Positions 22,933 through 35,089 are shown, counted from the stretch's first letter. The stretch is DNA of 64,000 nucleotides from Osedax fenrisi (GCA_964019155.1 OZ025243.1:5796365-5860364); one strand, 5' to 3'. Notes: generated from the sequence alone by a model not told the origin. Numbers and translations are program-made.

Positions 22933-22935
<3 letters not shown>

Positions 22936-22990
<55 letters not shown>

Positions 22991-23044
22991 TGTATGTATT
23001 AAAATAATATGGATATACGTCGTACACTATAACATAATATAATG

Positions 23045-23076
<32 letters not shown>

Positions 23077-23450
23077 TAACACCTCTTCACAACTAAATCA
23101 TTACAATATAAACATTATATATATACCAGTACACGTAGCGACACATAGCGGTATGATTATAGTGTACGGATGTTTACATTACAAGTATACATGACATATA
23201 TGACAGCAGCCGATATATGATCATGCTATATTACGCAACCTCCAGCCTACTGAAGTATACATATATGTAGAGGTATCTCTAATGATGATTTACGTGTGAA
23301 ACTAACCGACACGGTAGCCATAGCTGTAACAACAGCTCTGATACATATGGTATTATGTAGTGGTGTTAATTGTAACCTAGTTTATTGGACAGGATATATA
23401 ATCTTATAAGATATATGCAGTTTGCACACTCGATTAATTCAGTGTATACA

Positions 23451-23526
<76 letters not shown>
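22936..23526. repeat. Two long (TA)n tracts with spacer between
   Basis: TA runs occupy about 22936-22987 and 23453-23526. The spacer (23040-23400) has no recognised gene. It contains ACGTGTGAAACTAACCGACA and other unique-looking sequence. Confidence 0.8.
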
Positions 23527-23528
<2 letters not shown>

Positions 23529-24041
23529 TACTGGTATTAGTATTAATGAATATAATTATATATATTTATATAATTATATAATTATATATATATATAAATA
23601 TATTATATGTATTATAAATATATTATATATATATATATATATAACTATTCAGGTACATATATATTTGTTGACTACTATTAATTATTAATATAACTATGTG
23701 ACTAACAACATAACAACTATACAACTACATTGTGTAGCTACCGGTACCTATAAGTCAATATGTAGCAATCTTACATATGACTATAGTCATTATTGAACTA
23801 TAGTTCAATAATAAATCATAATTATGATATATCCTTATGTAAACAATAGTAAAGCATTATTCCCTTCTCTCCTATTATTTATCATAATTTATATATGTCA
23901 TCTGCTGACATTCATGACGTCATTACTAGTGTTATTTAATCATATGCGTTATTTCACTATAGTTATTATCTTATCATAGTCAGAACGAAAATGTTTTTTA
24001 TGTATCTGTTTATTTGAAATTACATTTTTTACAATTTCGGC

Positions 24042-24087
<46 letters not shown>

Positions 24088-24411
24088 TTAAATATATTTT
24101 CATATTTATTATAATATATGTTAGTATACTATATTATAATATATATGAAATTAGAATATCATATCTATAGATAAAAATGTATATATATATATATATATAC
24201 ATAAAATGTATATATATATAAAATAATTATTATTATATAATTAAAATATTATAAATAATTTATGACATATATATTCTTAACATTCAGATATTGCATACAA
24301 AGAAAACATGATTCTAGAAGTTACTCTGATTAGATCTATACATTTGAGAAGTGATGTCCTCCTATCATATATGTATATATATAAACATATATGCATATCA
24401 ATAAGCCCACA

Positions 24412-24975
24412 CTATAGTGGGAAAGTAACCTAATACGGACACTATAGTGTATATTGTTATAACAATAAATTATCTTAATAATTTATGACATATTTGTATT
24501 CAAAAATTACAATATATTTATACGATATGATAAATTATCATTGATATTATTGTGATTTTAAAAATTGTATTTAATATTTCAATATTATGTTATGTTATGT
24601 TATGTAAAATAACATGTTATGCAGTATACTGTATATCTATAGATAATAGGGGTGTCTAAAGTCGATTCCCATATTCGAATACGAACACCCTATATATCAC
24701 TTGAATATACTCTATATTAGTAATGAAACAATCAGATGAATTAAAATTATATTACTTATAATTAATTGTATAAATAATTTAATATAATTTAATTAGTAAC
24801 TATTTATTAATTATTATTAATTATTAATTAAAAGTGACGTATCTAAATAATAAGCTTGATATTAATAAATGTATGGTATTCATATTAGAACGCACGTGAT
24901 TTTGTATAAAAAATAAAATATTTCACACTCTGCGCGGTGATTTGATATAGGGTGTCCTACTGACACTGTCCATGG
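24412..24975 (-). mobile_element. AGGGGA-type MITE, partial copy in locus C
   Basis: It starts TGGGAAAGTAACCTAATACG and contains AATAGGGGTGTC, ATATTCGAATACGAACACCC and ATAGGGTGTCC. These are the family's interior motifs, in the orientation opposite to 19305-20073. The right end is not clear. Confidence 0.6.
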
Positions 24976-25009
24976 TATATAATATGTTATTATATGAAAC
25001 TATTATTAT

Positions 25010-25018
25010 TATTATTAT

Positions 25019-25062
<44 letters not shown>

Positions 25063-25065
25063 TAT
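25010..25065. repeat. ATT/TA compound microsatellite
   Basis: A short (ATT)n run followed by a TA tract. Confidence 0.85.
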
Positions 25066-25496
25066 AATACTACTATAGTACTACTGTATTATTATGGTAA
25101 GTTAAATTATAATATTAAAAGTATGATACAATACAGCAGGAATGTTACCTAAATAAAATTATTCTGTTATAACGGATTTGCCTATAGGCACTAAATAAAT
25201 ATTTGCATAGTGATGAGAATAGCAAAAACTTCCCAAGTTCTGATTAACCTAATATAGCACATAAATAACAAACTCCCTTATCTGCGCGCACGTACATAAT
25301 ATGGTGACGATGTACGAATTCACATAGAAGCATGCTTTGTATATAAATGTATGCATTCATAAACGTATTCATATATATATATATTATACAATTATCATTA
25401 TTATATATGTAATATACGATTATAAATATATAAATGTCATATAATGCACATATATAATATATGTATTATATATAATAATATATTATAATAATTTAC

Positions 25497-25532
<36 letters not shown>

Positions 25533-26030
25533 TTTAAATTATTTAGTGTGTACACACAATACGTATTGTAATATAACAAACATATGGAGTATCGTTATTA
25601 GCCTATAATATATTATAGATATATCTATAGATATTTGTACTTATACTTTTACAAATATATGTATTTAAAAAAAATATATATTCTTAAATTCATTAATTAA
25701 TTATAAATGAATAATAATAATAATAATAACTAATAACAGTTATCATTAACAATATTAGCATAATGTCAATATATGAATTATTCAATATATCTCTCGGAAT
25801 TTCTATAATAGTATATATTAGTATTACAGCGAAATAGAGAAAATATTTTTATTAATATATATTAATCATATAAGGAAGAACTTGTATACAAGAAATTATA
25901 ATTTCACCATTAATTTCACATACATATATATAGTCTATACTACTGTTTATTTTTGTTTATATTAAGACACTTTTGTTATATAAACATGTATGTTTTATTA
26001 TGATTAATATATATATATATATATACATAT

Positions 26031-26689
26031 AGTATTAGTATATTAGTATACTAAAGTATTATTATTATTATCAACATATATGTTGATATGTTGATATGAT
26101 TGTCAACGTATACGATACGGTTATGTTTTTAATCGATCCCCTAAAGATTAGTGATTATATTAACTTAACTATTTAATCACTTAATGTATATGATTCAACT
26201 ATAATAATATAATATATATATTATTTTATATATATTTAATATATTAAATATTAAGTATTAATAAATATATTTATAACCCATTCAATTTAATTTTTTGATA
26301 TACATAAATTAGATTAATTTTAAGTTGTATTTTACGATTCTAGATATTAATCCATGGATTTCAATCACAATACAAATAATAAAATAGATCTCACCATCAA
26401 TTATTATATTAATTGAACCTTATAAGGTCATATGTGAACTATTTTCTAATTATTCTAAATTAATAATATAATAAAATATTACTAATTAATATATTAAAAT
26501 AAATTGATATATTAAATTATTAATAATTATTACATTAAAATATAAACAATTAATATATTAAAATATTAATAATTCACATATATATATATATATATATACA
26601 TATAAATATATTTATATGTTCATATTAATAAATTTATATATTCATATATTCCTATATTCATATTTCGTAAAATGCTTAATATATTTAAT
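26031..26689. other. AT-rich spacer after locus C
   Basis: Low-complexity ATTAATAT-type sequence. A small inverted motif CAACATATATGTTG lies near 26072. No gene recognised. Confidence 0.5.
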
Positions 26690-27204
26690 GTTGTGAATAC
26701 TGTTTCATTAGTATTGTTTATGATTATTATTTATATACTTAACTTGTAATTATTAATTAATACAATAATTCAAATTACTAATTAAATTATAATACATTAT
26801 TTATAATATTAATTAATATTAATGTAATTTTAATTTAACCGATTGGTTAATTTATCTGATTGGTTCATCAATAATATATAGTATATCTACACAGTGGTAT
26901 GTATCTACCTAGTGGTATATATCTACCTATATATAGGTAGTATACTATAGTAATATATATACCCTATAGGGTGTCTGTATTATAGCACATGATCCGACGG
27001 ACACTGTCCGTATTCGGTACCGATGCTTGAATTATGACAGTGTCCGTCGGACACCCCTGTTATGTATTGAATACAAATACTACATACATTTTTAAATCAC
27101 AATATAAACTATAATCATATATTATAATTTTTTAATAAAAATATCGAGTCATCAATTTTAAGACCATTTATTGTAAAATGTCCGAATTATGAAACTTTCC
27201 CCTA
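26690..27204 (+). mobile_element. AGGGGA-type MITE, 3' half
   Basis: Matches the right half of 19305-20073: TCTGATTGGTTCATCAATAA, TAGGGTGTC, GTCCGTATTCGGTACCGATG, TTAAGACCATTTATTGTAAA, ending GAAACTTTCCCCTAA. The left end is missing or too diverged to see. Confidence 0.65.
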
Positions 27205-28450
27205 ATTATAATGAGTATAATTATGCACTTTTATACGATGTTTGTTTAAAACATTTGAAATATCAGTATAATGCATGACAGTAAACGGTTTACAGATCAA
27301 TAATTACAACTGATATCTAAATATTATGTTAATATAAACAACAGTGAATGATAAGAACAACTTCTAAGGGAGGGAAGGGGGTAGTGGCCGATAATTAATA
27401 TGCCATAGAAGATTTCTAATATATCGATAAATACTGAATTTTAGGCTCTTATAAGAGAACAAAATATATTTTTTTGAATTAATTAGAAATCATATAGTTC
27501 TAGAATACTGTGATTTCACTTTTATGTATAAAGTGTTTATATATAATAATATAAACGTTTGATTAGGCATTAAAAAAAGTACTAAAATAAGGCAAGGCTC
27601 TAGTAGTGGCCGCTAGTACCAGGAAATGCGATAGGTGTCTCGTAATGTATTCGATTTATATTTTTTTAATTATGTAATATTAAATAACTATATTTATGAT
27701 GTATACGCGCCTTATTTGATTCAATGATTTAATTATATACACACATACTCTTACATATAAATAAGCATAAATATATATAATCATATTTGTTGTCAACATT
27801 TTACAAAAAATGATTATATAATAAATTAGAGTAATTAATTAATTATTTTTAAAAATTGTTTACTCTATATTATAGATATTTGGATTATCTAAATATTGTA
27901 TATAGAACTTTTTATCCTATCAAGCACCATTTAAGCGTTAATTAAAACGACCACTACTCCCTCCTCGGCCACTACCCCTTCCCTCCCCTATGTAAGGAAA
28001 CTTCTTCTGAAGTAACTTCCTCTATATATCTATAGATGACATTATATTATAACCTAAGTATACATATGTGTGTATTTGTGTGTGTTGTATGTATAATTGT
28101 GTACACACAGTGATGTAAATAACAAATATTAGTGCATAGATAATACTTATATATGATTGCCGTATTGTGATTGAATGATGAATCACGAAGTGTAATACGC
28201 CCACAATTTCATTGGACGATAATTATCTAGTAGTATACAAGTTCAGAACTATGTGAAATACTCGCTCTGTCATTGGTTTCTATATCTTATTATGATTAAT
28301 GTATAACCACATAAACACTAATATATACCGTGAAATCACCCCTAACTTGATACACCTGCTTAATGTGTTGTTATAAATTGGATCACGTGATATCGTATAT
28401 GTGTACATTGTGTACATTGTATACTATAGTACACGTGTTACTATGATACA
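27205..28450 (+). repeat. Segment D', second copy
   Basis: Direct repeat of 20160-20860, enlarged by the MITE at 27367-27992. Both ATTGG motifs are preserved at about 28211 and 28272. The 60-residue minus-strand frame at 28022-28204 is not conserved in the first copy and is not a gene. Confidence 0.7.
27367..27992 (+). mobile_element. GGGAGGGAA-type MITE, complete copy
   Basis: Left end AGGGAGGGAAGGGGGTAGTG then GCCGATAATTAATATGCC. Right end CGGCCACTACCCCTTCCCTC then CCCTA. The terminal inverted repeats are about 28 bases and the interior has no coding frame. Insertion into segment D' explains why D' is longer than D. Confidence 0.8.
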
Positions 28451-28645
28451 CACGTCAAAAGTATATAGAAAACCCAAGTAACTGGGATTTATATTTCAAA
28501 TGATAGCGAAAGTTGAGATATTAATTTATAGAGAATATTTTAATGAATTCAGTAATAATACTTTAGATTAATAATAATATATACACTTCGAGATCAAACT
28601 TATTCAGCACAAGTCAGGTATCATGACCCGTATATTTAGATTATG

Positions 28646-28646
<1 letters not shown>

Positions 28647-28700
<54 letters not shown>
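28647..28700. repeat. (TA)n microsatellite
   Basis: Pure TA tract. The surrounding 28451-29060 stretch is AT-rich and without a recognised gene. Confidence 0.9.
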
Positions 28701-28702
<2 letters not shown>

Positions 28703-29062
28703 ATATAAGAATATATAAGATACTATATATAGTGGCTGAATAACTATCATATTAAGTATAATAATACCTTCATATTATACAGTTATAGTTAAGCGACATT
28801 ATATGTTGTTTTATAAATATCTATAAAATATATTTTATATGTCTAAAATATATTTTTCTTATAATTAATTTGTTCTAATCGATAAATAATAATATTATAT
28901 ATGCTATGTTAATTATATAATATTATTATTTTTTGATTAGCATAATTAATTAACATAAACAATCACAATCTTGAATTTATTAATAATAATTAATTAAATG
29001 CACTTGGAATTTTAATTAGTAAAACGAAACTATTTATATATTATTACAATAGTATAGTATAC

Positions 29063-29230
29063 TGAGGGGCCCAATACAATACAAATACAAACAGTAACAT
29101 TTCTTGTGTTTTGAATTATCGTTTATTAAGTTCTGGATAATCACAAGAGAAAAATAAGAACACACTGGAGTCGAGCACGGGATCTCTGGGTTATCAGCTT
29201 TCGGTTGTCACATTGCGCCATATATGGTCT
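29063..29230 (-). mobile_element. tRNA-derived SINE, family 2, copy 1
   Basis: Matches 61708-61885. On the minus strand the 5' head carries a degraded polymerase III region (GATAACCCAGAGATCCCGTG, then CTCGACTCCAG). A shared body follows with CTTGTG/TTTTATCAGAACTTAATAAACGAT, GTTTGTATTTGTATTG and GGGCCCC. It is more decayed than the second copy. Confidence 0.7.
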
Positions 29231-29267
29231 ATAGATCCCTGATTAAATATATATATATATATATATA

Positions 29268-29490
29268 CAGTGAAAGCCGCTTACTTCGACAACCACATAC
29301 GTCGTACATCTATAATTCGGCTACATCGACATTTCGATATATATTTGTTGGAGTTACACCTATTTAAAAATAAATTAATCCAAGTACATTGATAATCAAC
29401 TTACATCGATAATTCGGCATTATCGACATATTTATGGAGTAATATTTGGAATTTAATCCACTTATATCGACACATTTGACTATAAAACAA
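29268..29490 (+). mobile_element. Pogo-like MITE (CAGTGAAAGCCGCTTA family), left end
   Basis: Starts at a TA with CAGTGAAAGCCGCTTACTTC. Repeated ATCGACA / TTCGGCTACATCGACATTTC motifs follow. The left end at 40266 is closely similar, and the right end of the family is seen at 52610-52701. The right end of this copy is missing. Confidence 0.7.
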
Positions 29491-29539
29491 ATTATGTACA
29501 ACATTAATAATGTGTATATGTATTCTTCCCCGAGTACTC

Positions 29540-29680
29540 ATTGATATTGCGGTGAACTGATACTCAAGAATTTAGAACTGATACTGATAATCAATAATTA
29601 CAAAATTTCGAAATCGGACTCGAACTGATACTCGACTATTTCGAACTGGTACTATACTCAATTTTTTGACTACTATTTGT
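29540..29680. repeat. Short degenerate tandem GAACTGATACTC repeat
   Basis: GTGAACTGATACTCAAGAAT and GAACTGATACTCGACTATTT recur with variations (TAGAACTGATACTGATAATC, CGAACTGGTACTATACTC). Four to five units. Origin unknown. Confidence 0.6.
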
Positions 29681-29877
29681 TTAATATTATATTTTGGGTC
29701 TTCACATTTGTTTTATATTGTGAATTTAAATATTCATGGTTATAAAATAAATGTATACAGTATAATAATGTACATGTACGACGTACATTGTACGTCTTAT
29801 TGCGATTAGGTCATATGTAACTTTATTATTATTACGTAACATGTTTATTAGTGACTATACTTCCGTAGCTCTAAGTT

Positions 29878-29946
29878 TCACATATAAATCATCAACGCAT
29901 GCGTATGGAGATTAAATCGTGACTCCAATCTGATCGGTTCCCACAT
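29878..29946 (-). CDS. Small conserved ORF (22 codons), U3 copy
   Basis: It reads MWEPIRLESRFN at the start and HALMIYM at the end, the same length as the U1 copy. It lies about 65 bases past the TATA box at 30009-30017. Coding status uncertain. Confidence 0.3.
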   Translation of the reverse strand: MWEPIRLESRFNLHTHALMIYM

Positions 29947-30008
29947 ATAAAGTAAACACACGCTTAGTAACAGTAAACTCCGCAGTATGTGTGTGCGAGA
30001 GAGGCGAG

Positions 30009-30066
30009 CTATTTATAGAACGCGAGTCACGTGATTTAGTAAGATAAGATCGTGATTTATCACGTG
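30009..30066 (-). promoter_or_regulatory. TATA box and two E-boxes, U3 module
   Basis: On the minus strand, TGTTTACATCACGTGATAAA (E-box 30061-30066) and CACGTGAC (30028-30033) precede TATAAATAG (30009-30017). Confidence 0.5.
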
Positions 30067-30667
30067 ATGTAAACAGAGGAGTTCTCGTTTGTAACGACAC
30101 GACGTAGAATATGTATCGTATGTGGTATTCTCGCACGTGGTATATTACATAATATACCGGTAGCGTATACGAAATATATAGGCTAGAATGTTCATTAAGG
30201 CCTTAAGATGTACAAGTTATATAACAAAACATAACAAAAGATAACATCAAATATTAGTCGGTTGATTTTTAATTCATAATTAACTAATACATATTTTCTA
30301 TATTTAAATATTATTACGAATTAAAGTGATGTCTATTTCACTAAATATATACATAACATATTTATGTACTAATATATACCTAAGATATACCTAAGTTAGA
30401 TATATCCATAAACCAAATGGATTTTTTATCATAATTTTATTGTCAATATTTTGTTGTCATTGTAAATTTAAAGAGAATCATTTTAATTATAATTAACCTG
30501 GATTATATAGTAGCTATGCCCTTAAAATAGCTTACCAGTATAGGTTAACAGCGGCCGATATTTTAATTAATGATTCATGTAACCACACATATACATATTA
30601 CACATAATAACACCTATAGATATTAGTATGTGTAATAAACAGCTCTCATGCATGTATATTGGTAGTA

Positions 30668-30985
30668 CAGGTCGCATGTTACACGATACTAAAGAAAGAC
30701 GCGTCGCTAAATCCGCCGCCACAAGAACTTAGACGCCAGCACAACTCGGCTATTGTCGGGTAGCGGCCATTAATCATTGTGAAGTGTTAGCGCAGTCTTA
30801 TAGTTGTGTAGACCCGTGCGGAACAGTTAGTGGCGACACACGGCTACCGAACTAACATCGCGCATGTCTAGTGTCGTTATGTCGGGGTTATGATACATCT
30901 TATATGTATCGGGTAACTCACCCTGGCGAGAGAAAGAGAGAATAACTAACTGACTACGAGAGAGCTGCCATCTTTTAATTGAATA
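30668..30985 (-). promoter_or_regulatory. GC-rich conserved element, copy 3
   Basis: Nearly identical to the copies at 22379 and 2846, except that a small deletion shortens GCGCATGCGCGT to GCGCATGT, breaking the NRF1-like palindrome. The donor-like CAGGGTGAGT is intact on the minus strand. Confidence 0.5.
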
Positions 30986-31180
30986 TATATTCCGTGTTTT
31001 GGAGCGTTAAACAATCGATCATTTAACATTCAATTGAATAAGTCAAACAAGCATTATACACATAGATCTATATCTATGTATCTGACATCTGTATATATGC
31101 GTGCGGGAGTGGGGTTGAGAATCATTTAATTTATGCAAACTACTTTGAACTTAATTGAAATATTTGTTAAATATATAATA

Positions 31181-31220
<40 letters not shown>

Positions 31221-31240
31221 CATTATATAATTCGAATACC

Positions 31241-31488
31241 AAATTATTGTATATATATAACATTATATATATATACTCTATATATAGTTTTAACATTTAT
31301 CTTTATTTAAGAGGTCAATCCATTACAACTTTCCGTAAATATTATCTTGCTCCGTAATGTTGTTGCTACTCTATCCCACTAGAATATTATCTGGCGCAAT
31401 ATATTATGATACGAAATCGTATTATATGTTATTAATCAACCAATGAAATGTTGTATTGCTTTAATGTAAAATTAAAAATGAATTAAGT

Positions 31489-31532
<44 letters not shown>

Positions 31533-32039
31533 TATTGTATTGGTGATATTTCACAAAAGTAGAATTAGGTTTCGAGGCGGTCGACGACCAACGGCCTTCT
31601 CCTATATTTTACATTACACATATGTGTAATAATATTGTTATTGTGAAGTTATTTTGTAGAACCATATACATAGAATTCCTTCATAGACTCTTGTATAATA
31701 TAATTTAGTATTATTTAAATTATTATAATATTAATTGGTATAATATTAATAATTACAAAATAAATTGGTATGATTTAAATTAATATAATATTAATTAGTA
31801 TGATATTAATTAGTAATATTATACTACTTTATATTATACTAATTAGTATTATATTAATTAAAAGTACATGATTAAATCATTATAATTAATTATATAATTA
31901 TGAAGGGCCGTCGCAACATGTTGATGATTTACTTACATAGTAGCATATATGCTATAAATCTCCAATAGGAGATTTATCTATACATATTTTGTTTACTAAA
32001 AGCACCTTAACTTTAGAAATACATAATATAATAATTGAT
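31241..32039. other. AT-rich spacer
   Basis: Contains (TA)n at about 31490-31530 and a stretch of AATTGGTATAATATTAATTA-type degenerate repeats at about 31700-31870. A unique-looking patch at 31540-31690 (TTTCGAGGCGGTCGACGACC) has no open frame worth calling. Confidence 0.45.
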
Positions 32040-32275
32040 ACTAACGGCCATTACACCCGACTTGCCTTATTTTAATGCTTTTTATGCCTTTGTTAATGTC
32101 TAATAAATCGTTAATATTATTTAGTAATATATAAAAGTGAAATCACAGTATTCTAGACCTATATGATTTATAGCTAATTCAAAATAAAAAAGATCTAAAA
32201 ATAAGTATTTATCTATATATTAGAAGTATGCTGAGGCATACAAATTATCGGCCACAACTCCGTTCTCTCCCCTAA
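32040..32275 (-). mobile_element. GGGAGGGAA-type MITE, partial copy
   Basis: GACTTGCCTTATTTTAATGC, TAAAAGTGAAATCACAGTAT, TATCGGCCACAACTCCG and CTCTCCCCTA match the 27367-27992 element. The far end is lost. Confidence 0.65.
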
Positions 32276-32368
32276 TAATTAATGGTATATTAATTAATAT
32301 GATTCTAATTAATATTATATTAATTAATAGCACATAATAACTATTAATAGTATACTAATTTGTATTAT

Positions 32369-33281
32369 AGGGGAAGTATACTTTCCTTAGGTTATAACCT
32401 AATACGGACACTTTAACTGTAATGGTCTTAACATGTTATGACTCATTATGTTTATTCAAAAATTACAATATATTAATATTATATGATTATTGATATTATT
32501 GTGATTTTTAAATTTTATTTAATCTTTTAATTCAATAAATAATAGGTGTGTCCGTATTCGGTACCCATGTCCGAATACGGATACCCTGTGTTATAATATG
32601 GACACCCTATATACCACTAGATAAACTATATATTATTGATGAAATAATCAGATAAATTATAATTACATTATTTATAATTAATTTTATGAACAATTTATTC
32701 TAAATTAATTAGTTAACAATTTATTTATTTTTATTATTTTTTTAATTAATAATACAATTTAAGTTTCTAAATAATAACAATTTTAGATTTAGCTTTATTG
32801 GTGGTATTAATATTATAACGCAAGCGATTTTTATGAAAATCAGAATAGTACATAAGCTGCGCGCTGATTGGTTATAGGGTGTCCGTATTACGACATATAT
32901 AGTATATCCGGGATTATATTAGGGACTTATATGACCTCTAGATATATGCTTATAACTTTATGAATATTTGATAACAAATATTAAAATTATATATATAATT
33001 TTAGAATGATTTATATTTTAATAATATAGTGTTATATTTTATATCGATACATTTTTATATTATTGAGAAGGTTTTAGGTTGAATTTTTTTTCTCATAAAT
33101 TTAAAAACGAATACAAAATCAGTTTATTGGATATATCAGTAATATTTTGAATAATAAAAAAATAAAAAATACTTTTTGTGACTATTTATATAATTATGAA
33201 TATTTTATACATTAAACATTTTTTGTATGATTTATGGCTTCTGAGATACCTAGAGTGACCGTATTCGGGTACTTTCCCCTA
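32369..33281 (-). mobile_element. AGGGGA-type MITE, full-length copy
   Basis: Left end AGGGGAAGTATACTTTCC, right end CGTATTCGGGTACTTTCCCC followed by TATAGG. Interior motifs GTCCGTATTCGG and CCGAATACGGATACC flank the centre near 32555-32585, with GGTTATAGGGTGTCCGTATT further right. Orientation is opposite to 19305-20073. No coding frame. Confidence 0.75.
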
Positions 33282-33844
33282 TAGGTATACTTGAGTCTAC
33301 GATGCATTACATGTATTTAGTCTATACATTTGATTGTAACTATATTATTGGTTCGGTTCTACAACAGTAACTGCATCGCAATAACACTTAATAGGAGACG
33401 ACTTTCTACTTTTGTGGAACATCACCAATGTAGTAATATATGTAATGATGTTTAATTCATTTATTTATTTAATTAAATATACAAAATTATATTGGATGAT
33501 TAATAGCCTATCATATACTATCCTGAGCAATACTGTTGCCAGATAATCTGGGAGATAATCGCTAGATAGAACGGGGTATCACATTGCAACTTTCTAGGAC
33601 ACTATTTTATAGCAATATTTAATGGTAGTTATTTCCAGTTATATTGGTAGTGGTATACCCCATAAAATATGAATTGTGTTTAAAGTCCCGTGGAATTTAT
33701 ATACATATATATAATGATTAGCCGTAATATATTGCATAGATGTATAACTATTTTATCTACATACATAAATGCATACACACCAATATTATAAAAATAAATA
33801 TATCTAACACATACATTGAATATTGGGTATATTTATTATACAGA
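33282..33844. other. AT-rich spacer
   Basis: Moderate complexity, no gene or element recognised. Confidence 0.4.
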
Positions 33845-34115
33845 TATCGATTAGTAACATAGTTCGGGGGTATAATGCGGGGGTATAATGCATAAATAAC
33901 CCACAGTCAATATTCGATACTAGTGGAATGACTCACTATCGCGTGATATGTCATATACGCCACCGTATCATAAGTTAGACAGATATTTTGTGAGAGAGAA
34001 ATAATACATACGAACACAATAGATTTAATTAAAAAGTGGCGTCAGTGATAATACTGAGGTATTAACAACCCTGTTATATTGTCTATATGCCCCCGATTGT
34101 TAGACTATTATATCA
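33845..34115 (+). repeat. Segment F'
   Basis: Reverse complement of 1500-1795 (GGGGGTATAATGC, CTAGTGGAATGACTCACTAT, CATAAGTTAGACAGA, TTTAATTAAAAAGTGGCGTC). It follows U3 by about 2.6 kb, as F accompanies U1. Confidence 0.6.
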
Positions 34116-34220
34116 TCGATATATCGAAACCTCGACTAACTAATAAGAATAATTATATATTTAATGTCTGCCTACATTCCATTAGATCATATTGGTAGAA
34201 GTTATTAGCCGAGAAAACCC

Positions 34221-34380
34221 AGAACAATATTCATACCAACATAATAGTATACATATGTGACGATTATACATGTATTACCACTCAGCTAGTATCGGTAATA
34301 CATGTATAATCGTCACATATGTACACTATTATGTTATACACATATTACATATAATATTATGTTGGCATGAATATTGTTCT
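34221..34380. repeat. Long palindrome with 29-base perfect inner arms
   Basis: The inner arms 34251-34279 and 34294-34322 are perfectly complementary around a 14-base loop (34280-34293). Outer arms AGAACAATATTCATACCAAC and GTTGGCATGAATATTGTTCT extend it to 160 bases, with about 30 unpaired bases on the right. It could be a foldback element or a hairpin-prone site. Confidence 0.85.
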
Positions 34381-34488
34381 TGGGTTTATATATATATATA
34401 TACACGGCTTATGATAATACGTATATGTTTACTACTGTTTTTAAGTTATACTGATATTATTACATAATGTAATGTGATTTTAATAATA

Positions 34489-34943
34489 CAGTCAACTCCC
34501 GATAAGTCGGACTCGCAAGGGACCAGGAAAAGTGTCCGACTTAGCGAGATGTCCGACTTATCCTAGATTCATAATATCATGCAAATAAGGCATGCGACGC
34601 CGAGAGTGAGTTAAAGGGTTACCAACATGTGGAATTATGCAACAATCAACAACATAAAATGTTGTATTCAATAATATTACTTACTAAAATTATAATATAC
34701 ATTATTCAAATTAAACATTTCTGATATTTTATAAAAAGTCCTACTTATCCAGTATACAAATAATAAAATTGATAAAATATGTTTCCGATTTTTATAAAAG
34801 TCCGACTTATCCACTCCAACTTATCCGACCTATCCGATTAATTTAACATGGATCTAGATACAAATCCTACCAAACCAACTAAATTTGTCCGACTTATCGA
34901 GAAGTCCGTCTTATCCGTAGTCCGACTTACCGAGAGTTGACTG
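34489..34943 (+). mobile_element. Pogo/Tigger-like MITE with AAGTCGGAC repeats
   Basis: Flanked by TA, it starts CAGTCAACTCCCGATAAGTC and ends GACTTACCGAGAGTTGACTG, giving terminal inverted repeats of about 24 bases. GTCCGACTTATC recurs at both ends. No transposase. Confidence 0.85.
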
Positions 34944-35004
34944 TACTACTAATTAGTTTATTTAAACACTTAATAGTAATGAAATAAGTATTTAGTATAC
35001 AATT

Positions 35005-35035
<31 letters not shown>

Positions 35036-35089
35036 TATATACTCATGTATACATATATATTACAATAATATATAATATATATATATATA

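Larger units (their letters stand above)
21580..22935 (-). repeat. Segment U2
   Basis: Reverse-orientation copy of 2575-3870 and same-orientation copy of 29835-31240. The GC-rich element (22379-22680) and the TATA/E-box module (about 21600-21795) stand out against diverged AT-rich DNA between them. OSR relic locus C begins only about 700 bases to the right. Confidence 0.8.
23660..26030 (+). pseudogene. OSR locus C: relic copy without finger exons
   Basis: The order of matches to loci A and B is preserved. The upstream block is at 23672-24045, the decayed leader exon at 24286-24350, the TACAGCAGGAATGTTACCTA / CTTCCCAAGTTCTGATTA block at 25120-25290, the pre-finger flank (GAATAATAATAATAATAATA, CAATATTAGCATAATGTCAA) at 25690-25800, then directly the post-gene flank at about 25815-25980. 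The latter matches 58378-58550 after gene B. The candidate second exon, both finger exons and the intron are absent. Where the second exon should be there is a MITE piece (24412-24975). The locus cannot encode the protein. Confidence 0.7.
29835..31240 (-). repeat. Segment U3
   Basis: Third copy of the U unit, same orientation as U2. It holds the TATA/E-box module (29870-30080) and the GC-rich element (30668-30985), and the match ends at AATTCGAATACCA near 31240. Confidence 0.8.

Noticed and set aside
23422..23688. 88-codon frame rich in Ile and Tyr
   Set aside because: Mostly (TA)n; no counterpart in the related loci A and B.
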